Assembly (NCBI GenBank): GCA_013399875.1
Contig: VXAZ01001839.1
Span: 62,001-126,000 of the forward strand
Direction: 5' to 3'
From: Gymnorhina tibicen
Taxonomy: Eukaryota; Chordata; Aves; Passeriformes; Artamidae
DNA length: 64,000 bases
Part shown: positions 47,401 through 59,400 of the stretch, in pieces
Numbering within the stretch: the stretch's first letter is position 1
How the letters are laid out: each line of letters begins with the position of its first letter
Notes under the pieces: generated by a model
Told to the model about the DNA's origin: nothing
The model's database searches: none
The model's input: the letters and a program-made list of their open reading frames with translations, nothing else
Made by a program: the position numbers and the translations under genes

Positions 47401-50400
47401 TGAATTGTTTTTCAGGTTGGTGGAGCAGATGTTCTGGTTTCCTAGCCAAATTTCCCATTGGATATAATAGAACTTCCCTACAACTACCCTAGCTTTGGAT
47501 ATGATTCAGCATCTTTCTCATTTAAATACAATAGCTCTAGAGCAAATACTAGCGTGTATCAACAGAGGTTAATTGAAAGAGGAAAAAGAATGAATATGCA
47601 GTGCTTTGTACACCTAAGACTTTAAGTAGTTCACTTAGCATATATTGAATGCCATTATCTGAAATAGCTTTGAAATAGATGACAGAGACTTTTTGTTCAT
47701 TAAAATCAGCAAAAAAGTAAAGAATAAAAGGAAGGGGGGTTGCTTAACAGGACGTCTCTAGTTTACATTAAAGGGCAAAGAGCAAAGGGGGGTTGTTTAA
47801 CAGGATGCCTGTAGTTTAGACAAAAGGAAGAAGAACAAAAGGGGGGGATTGCCTAACAGAATGTATGTAGTGTAGATTAAGCTTACTTATCAGAGCATTG
47901 TGAGATTTTAGCAGACGCAGAGAAATATTGTTTGACCATATACGGAGAAAGTCATTCAAAGAACACAGAGGAAGACGACCGGCCTTCATCCCTTGCCCAC
48001 CAAGAGGCAGAAGGAGACCCCTTAGCAACAGATCGCGCAAGCGCAGAGTACACCAGAACCGCTTCGTGAAGAGGAAACTGAAGAGTATAAAAGCAGTGAC
48101 TTTGGGAAGGGAAATTGCGTGCCGTTGGTGGAGCGAGACTCCCCGGTCGCCCTGCCGCTGTTTTGCTTGCTGTTGTTTGCTTAATAAATTAATTTGATCT
48201 AATTGACCTGGCTCCTTGTCAATTTACTGGGCCACATCTATAACAGCTTTGCCTGAATAAACATCTCAGTCCTTCAGCATCTCTGATGAACTTACATTGT
48301 TTGTCAAGGTTGAGTATTGGCCTTCACTTTGACCCCTAATGTAAATGCCAGTGACTTCTACAACTTTTCATGTGATACCAGCATCCATGTAAGTCCATTT
48401 CTGCTATCAGTTTCTAGTTTATACCAAGGCATTTTTAACTCTTGCCTGCTGGACTATGAAGCTATATATCTATACAAACTGACTTACTGAAATGGAAATA
48501 CACTGAGGTTCATCTTTTTCTTCACACAGAATTACTAAGTGTATGACTATACCCATACAGGAAGGAAGCTGACTGTCAGTTTTGCATAGTAATTAATCTC
48601 TTTTAATGATGTTTTGGAGTCCAAAGTCTTAGAAGAGCCATCCATTTTAACAGTTGGCATTTATTATGCCTGTATAATGCAAACTTTCAAAATCTGCTCC
48701 AGATCAAACTTTCAAAATCTGCTCTCTCAACACAGTTGGAGGACACCCAGAAGCATTTAGACTGAGGTGAGAATTTAGACTAACTCAGAAACATCTGTTC
48801 TGTATTTACTCATGCTCCTCACCAAGTATAAATCACAGGCATGATGCTGGTTGCACCAATTGGAAGTGGAGAGCTGACCTCTCGCAGCACTGCTTCTGAT
48901 GGCCAGCTCTGCTGCCTCAGATAAATGCCTGCCCTTTACCTCCATCCCTTCCTCTCCAGCTGCCAAAAACACAGTGCTGCTTAGAAAGGGCTTAGGACAC
49001 TGCTGAAGGTCAGGATTTTTCTTTTCTTAATTTTTCCTTCTCTCAGGGAGTTTTTCTCCCATTTGTTGCCTAAGAGATGGGAATGACTGGTACTTAAGAG
49101 ACAAAAGATATCGCCCGGATGGGGAGGAGGCGGGGAAGGGATGCAGCTTGCTGCAGTCTTGCTGCAGTCTTGCTGCAGTCTTGCTGCAGCTGGGGCGAGT
49201 GAGCTTCGTGGGTGGAGGGAAGCTCTGCACTCTTGGGAAGCGCAGAGATACGGGATACCATGAGCTGGGCTAAGCTCTCTCTCACCATCTGCTTGGGTGC
49301 CTCAGGGGAAGCTCGGGACCCCGACCCCCTCCCCCTCTCTGGAGGGAGCACCTCCCAGGTGCTTGCGGGAGTATGGCTGCCGCGCACATCCCCAGGACAT
49401 CACACAGGAGACGTGAGAGCCAGGGGAAAAGCCGAAACAACCCCCTCCCTCCACCTTCTCTCTCCTCCCAGGGCCTCCCAGCCCCCGCTGTTTTCTGCCG
49501 CTGCTTCGGTGTTTTTTGCTACACTTTAACTCGACATTATTTTTTTCAAAGAAAACAAAATGCTATTTGAAGGTGCTTGCATTCTTTTTAAAGCAAGGGA
49601 AACGAAGAAGAAATGCTCTTGGGAAAAAGTTTTAATACTTGTTTAGTAAGTGAATTTAAATAACGTGACTCAATTTAGCACATGTCCCAAGTGCATAACA
49701 TTAATTTTTCTATGAGGAGAAATAGCATTAGCATAGAAGGTATCCTGGTTTTGGAGCTTTGGCACATAATTGTGCCTAAATCACTCATTATGCCAAATAA
49801 TTTCTAGTCCTTTTCACTCTGACATTGAGTTTTGTGTTTGCTTGACAGCTTGCATTCCACTTGCCCTAGGATAACATCAGTGATGAAAGAGATTAGTTTT
49901 GGTTTAATATATGTTATTTGCCTACCAGCATATTATGGAAATATATGAAAGCAGATAAAAATATAATGAATACACTGGCAAAGGTTTGATTACACCAAGT
50001 AATGACTGAGTTTCCTGAATAAAGCAAGAATGAAAGAAATTAGATACTTATTATGTAAAGCCACCTAGAAGATTAGGTGCAAAAGCTTATTCTATATTTG
50101 TTAATCAAACATAATTCAAACCTCTGCATATGTTTGGGGTAAAAGTTAGATCATTGTTTTCATAAAGAGATGTTTCATTGTGGATGGAAAGGAAAACCCC
50201 AGTCATTTTCAAGGAGCAAGGGGGATGACCTGTGTGCTGGGTTGACCTTGGCTAGACACCAGGTGCTACTCTATCACTCATCTTCTAAGCTGGACGTGGG
50301 GAGAGAATATATAAGGAAAGGATCATGTTTTGAGGTAAGGGCAGGGAGAGATCATTCACCAAATACTGTCACAGGTAAAACATATTTGACTTGGGACAAT

Positions 50401-53400
50401 TACTTTAATCTATTAATGAAATCAGAGTAGGCTAATGTGAAGTAAAACCAAATCTTAAACACCTTTCTCCCACCCCTGTCTCCTTCCTGGGCTTAACTTT
50501 ATTCTTGATTCTCTATCTATTCCTCCACAGGGCACAGGAGGACAGAGAATGGGAGTTACAGTCAGTTCCTCACACATTGTCTCTGCTGCTCCTTCCTCGT
50601 CATGGGGAAGACTTCTCATACACTGCTGAGGGGCTTGGCCTTAGTGGGTGGATCCCTCTTGGAGCTGGCTGGGAGTGGCTCTGTCAGACATGAGGGACAC
50701 TTCTAGCGGATTCTCAGAGAAGCCACCCCTCCAGCCCTTCCCACTACCAAAACCTTACCATGCAAGTCAAATACAACCTTCCACAGGAGTAATAAAAGAT
50801 CAAGCTGAGCTTTTCATCTAACTAAAACAAAACTTTTATGTTTACCATTTACTTAATGCTGGATAAAAATGTGAAACACCATTTCAAAGCAAAAATTCTC
50901 ATTTGGATTTTTTCAATATCTCTTCAGTTTTTGACAATCACTTGTATTGAATAAACTTATAAACACTTTAGCCTGACTCAAAAAAACACTTGCTGATTTT
51001 CTTCTACATTTATTATTGCTTGCAAGTACCAGGTTTTGAAGTTAAGAAAAGGAAAGAAGTGATTGAGAAGGAGAGAAAAGAATGAATTGCCTAGTGACGG
51101 ATCAATTGATGATTATAAGTAATAAGGATTACACTTTTCAATCATAAGTATCTGGGCACCTGTGTGTTGCTTTCTCTTTTGGGGTGGGATGCTACACCTT
51201 ATAAGAGTCCTATCTGGTTACTGTAGCTGGTATGCTCAAATTGGAAGCTAGTTGTTCTGTGAGGAAGGAATAAGATGCAATCTAAATGTCACCAATGTCT
51301 TTTGAGGAGCCATTTCATATTCTTCCTTCTTCTCATGAGAAGACATAATCTTGCTTCTCTTTCGGCACTAAGTGTTGCATCAGGAAAAAGAAGCTTGATT
51401 GTCACTGTATTGAACATAATTCTTGCAGCAGGGAGCAAGGAGGACTCTCCTCTTGCTGAAGTGGAAAATTTCTATACATCATCACACAGGCAAATTTTCC
51501 TAAATGGGATAAGGACTATGATAGAAGCAAAGTCACAGCTGTATTCCCTGACTGGTGCAATAAATTAGCTGATGGTGCAAAATCAAGGAAGAATTTCTGC
51601 AATGCACTGTGTAAGTTACACATTCCTCCATGTCTCTAGGACCATGAATGTTATCCCTGAGGAGCAATGCAACCATATGCCATCTCTGAGCAGAATTATA
51701 TGTAAAGGACCAGAGGTAACATGGAAAAATGTTCCCCATAAAGGTAACTATTCAAAAACCCCTAGTTAAGTCGCCTTCAGTGATGATTTTTTTTCACCAT
51801 GCACCTGAATATTCCAAATATTCACTTAAATCAAGACAAATGGAATTCCCAATTTTTCAGCTTGTCACATATATCTGTGACTTCACGTAAAGTAGAATCA
51901 AAAAGCAATCTAGCATCCTAAAGACCATGTATCTAGGCTCCTATGGCCTGAACAATAAAAAGCAAGCTAAAAAAGAGACACATGAAAGTCTCAAAGGAAA
52001 ACCAGGTGCTTTCAGTAAGATTTACAAACATACACAAAACGGACAAGTTGAAAAATCATCTGCATAATTGGAAAAGGTACCTTACTACATATTCCCTATA
52101 TTCTCACCAAGCATGCATACCATGGTGACGTACTGTTTGCCCTGTCTAGATACTAACAATGTATTTTGCACTTAGCTTCAAATATCACATCACATCATGT
52201 TCATCTGCTATTAAAACTGCATAAAACCTTCTTCAGAATGCATTCTTCTATGCAAATTCCAGCTTGCCTCAGGTGCCACTTGCTAAATTAGAGAAACTCA
52301 ATTTTTCAAAAGAACACAAAAAGGATTTTAAAAAGCACAGAAGCTATTCCTGCCCCCAGTTATTCTATACTGCAGTACTAAACAATTGTTCAGCAGAGAT
52401 AAATTACAGTGAAATATGGTTTTTTGGAAGGCAAAATGCCTTCATGTTTCAAGCAAGTTTTCCCAGAAGCTAACAAGACTTTCTGACTTGTAACTTGAGG
52501 CAATAGCCATTAATGTAATTCAAATAACAGGCCATAAAAAAGAAGTGAGAAAAGGAAGGAAACTGTCTTTAGTAAGTAGTCTTAGACTACTGACATTCCA
52601 GTTTGCCTGTGCTGCTGGATTATGACACATAATATCAAGAGCACTATCAAGAAGCAAAGAGAAATACAATGCATTTGCCTTACAAACTGAAATGGACTTT
52701 TTGCTTCTGATAATAATGGAGAGATCAGCTTATCTTTTGAAACAGAATTAGAAATGGCACCATTATTTATATGACCTGAAATTTACCTTTTTACCTCTCT
52801 CAAGGAGACATAGACAAATGCTCTTCATTTACACACTTGAGTAACCTGCTTTAAAACAACATCAGAATTATGCATATTAAATAAGCAGGATTTCATCAGA
52901 AGTCTGCTTAATGTTCATTGCTATGTAGTGGTCTTGGCTAGATTGACACATACAAAAATTGTATCTTGCAGAAGGCTGCAAAGACAGGCAATTCTTAAAT
53001 GGTTGAGAAGTTTTGACAAATGAAGCCAGGAAGAATCCTGTTAATTCAACTCTCTCTGGACAACTGTGGAGCCCTCCTCATGATGTCTTCTCACCACCAT
53101 GTTCATATACCAAAGGCTTTGTCGGATAACAACATTCTGCGCCAGCTGCTCTGCCACTTGATTTTTGGGACAAATGGGACAGAAAGAAATGAAGGCTTTA
53201 ACTTAACAATCAGGGAATTTTTCACTTCCTGATCAAGAAATCATTATCAAGAAAAATTAAGACTGAAAGGCAGCTCTACATGTTGGCATGGGCAATGTAC
53301 AGAACTCAAAGGAAAAGCTTTTAACTACTGATAAGCAACATTATATCTTAACAAAATCAAAATAAAGAAAGCTAAAACTTCCATCTCTGGTAAGCCTGAA

Positions 53401-56400
53401 ATATAGCCCATATATTTAAAAGGCTACATATAGTATTATATTACATTATATTGTAGTGACTACATTATATTCTATTGTGTTGCACTGCATAGAAGAATGC
53501 AGTACTGAAACAAAGACCTGTCAAAAAACAGGTTTTGATTTGACCATGAGGTGGCAGCACTGCTCATCACATATCCAGAGCACATTAGGCTTTCACTGTA
53601 TGTACTAGCTGTTGAAGAAGCAAATATGTTGTATATTTCTCTGCTAAAACATGCATGTTACCACTAGAGTAATACGTTCCTAGGACAAACACACAAAAAG
53701 AGAACTTTCTATTTTTCTACAATTGGTAGCTGAGAGAGTATATTTGATTGAATGAACTGTGCTTGGTCCCCAAAACAAGAAGTCACACTGAAAAGTTTGC
53801 ATTAACGTTGCAGAATCTTTTCCCAGTGAGAAAAAAGAGGACGTGATAGAAATAACCTGTGAAAGTGTTAATCATAAAATCATACAATCAGAATAGCTGG
53901 GTTGAAAGGGGACCTTTAAAGGTCATCTAGTCCAACTCCACAGCAATTAGCAGGGACATCTACAACTACATCAGGTTGCTTAGAGCCGTGTTCAACCTGA
54001 CCTTGAACATTTTCAGGAATGAGGTTTCTACCACCTCAATGGACATAATGTTCCAGTGTTTCACCACCATTACTGTAAAAGATTTCTTCCCATATCAAGT
54101 CCGGAATGGGGAAGAATAATTTTCTCATTTGGTGTTAGTTTTATTAGAAAAAAAAAATTATTTCAAAAAAGGAAAGGTTGGAATGTAAAGAAAAATTATG
54201 TCCATGGGACTGCTTATAATTTTCCATTCAAAGAGCTGCCAAGCAATGATTTCACATGGGAAAATTCAGTTTTCTGAAATGGTTTAACAATGTTCTATCC
54301 TACAGGAAACACTTGATTAACTACTTGTGCTGATGATGTCTCTGACAGTGCTGTATCTTTATTTGGGAAATGGCATCTCCATATTTCTATTCTTGAAACT
54401 GAGAAAAAGGGCAGTACTGAGTAACAAGCAGTATCTCCCACAGGAGAATAAACTCCCAGTAGTATGAAGATCAGATTACATGAGAAGACTAGTCCATATT
54501 CAAGAGACTTGCACAGGATTTTGAAGCAGTTAAGTCTGAAATCCAAGATATGACTTCAACTTACATAGCCATCCTCAAACTAGCTTTACTGCAGTTGGCT
54601 TTGGTATGGATAGACTTAGTCATACAAAGCTCTGGCTAGACACGTAGTTGCTCACACTCTCAGTGAGCTTGATCCTTGTTCCTGGAGGCGTGCCCACTGA
54701 AGTACTTTTTTGTACCTTTAAGGCAACTGACACAGAAACTACATTTCACACTTGTGACTACAGGGTAGACATGTTGTTTCAACATCTTTGTATCAACAGG
54801 GCTATTCTATGTCTCTCTAGTCACTAGGTTCCCCATGTAGTAGAAGGACAAACATATTAGAATTATTTTGGCATGTGTGTATGCCTGTAAGAAGATATTA
54901 CAATAGCTTCCTTTGTATATAATTAAAAAAGCAACTTGGATACCTATCCTACAAAGATTTATGCAAAATATACTCTGCAGCTTTCTTTTCTGGGTGCAGG
55001 ATGCCTGCACAGTAGGACAGTGTTGTCAGTTGGGTTCAGGACTTCAGCTGATGCAAAAGGGTACTGGTGAGAAAGCTGAAGCTCTTATGTTAAACATACA
55101 CAAATGGGCCTGTTTAATATAAATACTTCCCAGCTACACACTGAACAGAGGCTGCAAATCCCAAGAACAGAACAGAGGTTGTAAAACCGAAGTACCCTTG
55201 ACCCTGAAAAACGTCCAGGCTGAGTTTCACCCACCAGCAAATTACATGTGCTGAGCACATTATAGCCATAATCTCAATCTTTCTAATTCTTAAATCTTTT
55301 TTCCAGCGTGTCACATGTGAAAGACCATGCCCTGGCACAAAAGAAAGCATATTCGAGTAAACATTTCAGTAGTCTGCAAACAGCTATGTATTATCCGTGG
55401 ATAATGTTCCTTTCTCCACACCCCTCACATGGCTGGTAAGGAGATTTGCTTTGGAGTGGGTAGTGGACAGAACAGGTTGTGCAGTATTTGGCAAAGCAGA
55501 AGCTCCACTGTAGTGTTTTTCTTTCTAAGGTACACAATTCACAATATTTTTTCTGATTTTTATCAATTAGATAATTACCTATAATTTGCCTCTACACTGT
55601 CTGAATGAGAAACAGCCTACAAATTGTTTTTGCATGGTTAGAGTTGCTTATTCACTGTAATCAATTGTTCCCATGGTACTGGTCTTTTCCCTAAAGAGAT
55701 GGACTTAGCTATCTCTTAAAAGACAATAAATAACAAATACAAATAACACCAAAGATAAGCAACTTGCAAAGAACCAAATTCACATCCTCAATCTTCAATC
55801 TTCAAGTTAGTATGACACATTCACTTTGTGGTCCTCCAGCCCAAATAAATAGGTGGCCCTGATCTTTCTAAGACCTTGAGAGTGAAGGCCTTCAAATGTA
55901 ACCTTTTCCTCACACTTAGAGATTCATGGGTCTTCTCTCTTGGCTGAGCTGGTGCTCCTGAGTCCTCCTAAAAAAGCCCCAGTGTTTCTGCATTCGCCTG
56001 GTCCTGCAAGGACTGCAGCCTTCCAACACAATGGTTGCTCAGCCATCACCCACCAGAGTAGGGAGAGCAGTCATTCTGCCCCTTAATCTTTCTGGATTCT
56101 TTGTAGTTACATACAGAACTGCACATACTTATGAAAATCTGAAGAGTCACATGTTATTTGAGTATTTGTACTTAGTTTCTGCATGACTGCAGTAAGAGCT
56201 ATGATTCGTACTTGTTCAAGACTGTTTTCCTTACAGACATTTAACTCAAGTATATAAGTAACATGACCTCTTCACAAAATAACTGAATTTTTCTAAACAA
56301 TTGTTACTATGGGGCTGTCCTGGGTTACAATGTATTCTATTACCATGAGCTGTTGAAAACCAGGTGTGCTGATGTTCCTTGCCTCCTCCCTCGGGACTAG

Positions 56401-59400
56401 CTTCTGTTAATAGGCCCAACAATGCCTTGCCCCATGACTCACCATCCCATTGTGAGATGCTCCGCCCAGGGGGAAGGAACCAAGCATTCCCAGTAGGATA
56501 AAATCTGGGGCCTGGAACAGCAGAGGCAGACTTACCTCCTGGGATGCCAGAGGATGAGATCTACACCACTGGACTTTCTAAGGAAGACCAGGCCCTCCTA
56601 CAACACTGCTGGACCTTCAGAGGAAGACCAGACCTTTCAGCAGAACCATCACTCCAGGAGGACTGCAGTTCACCATCTAATTGGACTGTTACCAACCCCC
56701 TGGTTATCAGGGGGACAGGTTTGTACTCTGACCTTGTCAGTGGGTTGGTTTTTTTTTTTTTTTTTTGTGCTACTGCATTTATTTTATTTTTCCTATTAAA
56801 TTGTATTTCTGACTTGGACTCTCTCACTAGTTTGCTTTCAAACTAGTACAGGGGCCTCTTAAGAAAAAGTACATAGTAATTTGTCTGAAATTAATACATG
56901 CTTCTAGATTAAATTTTCTATATGTTTAGTTGAGGTATAAAAATTTCTTCTTATTTACCACTTTGCTAGAGCAGTAGGAATTTAAATAATTTTGATGGTT
57001 TTGACCATCAAAACAAAGCACTGTATTATTTATATTTAGGAATAGTTACGTTTCAGTGACTTTCACTGATGTATACACAAATAGAATGCTAGAAAATTTG
57101 TTCCCATTTATTTTGCTACCTAATAATTCAGCAATTGTCTTTGAAGCAGTGTGGTTCAGGAACTATCTCAGAGGCCTGTGGTACACAGGTGAGGAAGTGC
57201 AAAAGCATAAACACACTGCAGAACTTAGATGTTTTTCCAAACTGCTGAGGTTGCTAAAATGTCTGTGGACCTCTACACTAGGCTCAGAGTCATTTGAAAT
57301 TATTCCCAGAGGCCCCTGAAACCATCCCATGGATTGGGATTGCCACAGTTCAAAAATGTTTCAGCAGCCTCCCTTTTCAATAGCATCCTTAATAGGACTC
57401 TTGTGCAGCATTTTTCTTAGGTCTGATTTTTTCATGTTCAGTGCAGCCTGTCCTTACAGATGGAATAATACAGCCCAAAGAAAGTCAGAAGGATAGAATC
57501 TCACAAATCTGCATTTCCTATTAAGCAACTCTAATAATGCAGGATTTTTCTTTCAGGCACTGCACAAAAATTGATGGATAAGGCTTACCAAAGGAACTAA
57601 GTGGTACTAGGCATTATGTGACAGGAATGATTTTCCCTCAGAACTCTTCAATGGCTTTTTTCAAGTTTAATGACTGCTTCTGTTAAGTCTGTTTCTGGTT
57701 ACCACACAATTTTTTTTTTTTGTTTTAGAATAAACTGGAGATGTTTAGGAAACAATAGATTGCATATGAAAATGGGTGTCAAAAATGCAATAAAATGTTG
57801 TCCTTACCATCTGTTTTCTTTGGTTCATCCCCCACACTAAACTTATCTTTTCTGTCCAATTTATTGTCTTCTTTTAATTCACCTAAAAATAAGCAATAAG
57901 AAGCAATAAGAAACACTATAAGCATTGTAATGTAGAGTGCATTTTAATGCTTGTAACTCAATGAAATTGCAACACCCAAAGGAGATGTTCCTTAGGAAGA
58001 AAGGTCTGAATTCAAAAGGAACTGAATTAGCACACTTTCATAGAACAAAGCACCAGAAAAAATGTATCCAAGTCCTACAGATAAGCAAGTTTTACAATCT
58101 ACTTATAAATTTCTTCTAATTATCAAAACCTTTCAAAGTTCGTATGCAAACTCACAATTCCTCTGATTGTATGTAGACGAGTAAGAACCTGATCATAAGC
58201 TTCATCTCAGAATCAGGAGTCTGAAACATTTATGCTTTCCAAAGAAATAAGATCCTGCAAGCCTTCATCATATGTGTCTGTTTTAAAGAACCATCTTAGA
58301 TACACTGAACAGGCCTATGTAATTTTGCCTTACTTTCTCTTACCAGATTCCTTTATCTACAGATTCATTTGTTTTGGTATCAGGGAACAATCCTCCTAGC
58401 ACTGATCATTGTCTTTAGAGACAACCAAGAGTCGCTCTTTTTTCGGTACTCTGTTAGTCATACAGCAAAGCACATCAGACCTTACTAGACCATCCCTTCA
58501 TTGAACAAGAATGCCAGATCCCTTCATTGAATGAGAATGCTAGATCAAATAAAAAATAACTCTAAGGGAAAGCTGTAGCAGTACATAGCTATTTCAGCTG
58601 CAATGTCCAAACAGTACGAAAGGTCTTCTTCCTTTTGTGATGCACACCTCAACACAAAAAGCTGTAAAAATCTCACTTCAGAATTTTGTAAACGTGAGGC
58701 TGTATTACAGTGATTCCTATTCCATTAGTATTATTATTTTTGGTACTATAACTACTTCCCAGCCTTTGGATCAAGATTAAAGGTATTAAGTGTTAAAGAG
58801 GATGTGATCTGCCTTCAAAATACTCATGGGCAGTAGATATTTATTTTTGGAACAGCTCAAAAAAAGAAAAATTGTAGAGAAGCAAGGTCTCCCTCTTCCA
58901 CAATGTGCCTTAACCATTAGAATATTTATTATTCTTGGACAGTAGTGGGTCAGTCTCTCTCTCCAATTAAGCTTCATCATAGTATAAAAGAGGAATGGTT
59001 TTCAAACCCTAAAATATTTAACAAGATGGAACCAAAGCATGTTCTGTTCAGCTTTTATTCAGAACTTTTCATGTGTATTTTCCTAAGCTCACTGTGCGAA
59101 TGAAAAAAAAATGAATGCAAGATGATACAGGACAAGCAGCACCCTCCTCAGCTGATCTCACTGCCACTGAATTGGGGTCTTTGTATAGAGAGGTTATGAG
59201 CAGATCCAACAGGGTTTAGGTGTCTGATGAAGGCAGTCTTAAAACAAAAAGGGCACAGGCTTCAGGAACTGAAATAAAAATGCATCTAGGAAAGCACAAA
59301 AGTCTTCTTGCATTTCCTCCACCATCATACTGCTGATGGTAATGATGAGCTAACAATGCTTTTTTGACCATTGCATAAACAAGTTGCTTGACCCTAAGTG

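Larger units (their letters stand above)
31115..57807 (-). other. PDE1C: PDE1C intron (26.7 kb), transposon-rich
   Basis: The intron lies between the 57.8-kb exon and the last exon. It contains an ancient-repeat-like segment (33.4-33.9 kb), a (GAAATA)n array, a 166-bp duplication around an N, six LTR insertions or fragments, several CR1 copies, an interstitial telomeric tract and the N gap. Intervals not listed separately (31.1-33.4, 34.9-36.3, 37.0-40.4, 41.9-43.0, 43.2-46.4, 50.8-53.8, 54.1-56.3 and 56.9-57.8 kb) are AT-rich and show no feature I can support. The exon that encodes a Ser/Pro-rich stretch in human was searched for by eye and not found. Confidence 0.75.

Noticed and set aside
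56544..56846. 100-residue + strand open frame with a hydrophobic end
   Set aside because: It is within the 56316-56850 LTR; the hydrophobic part is the T-rich run.
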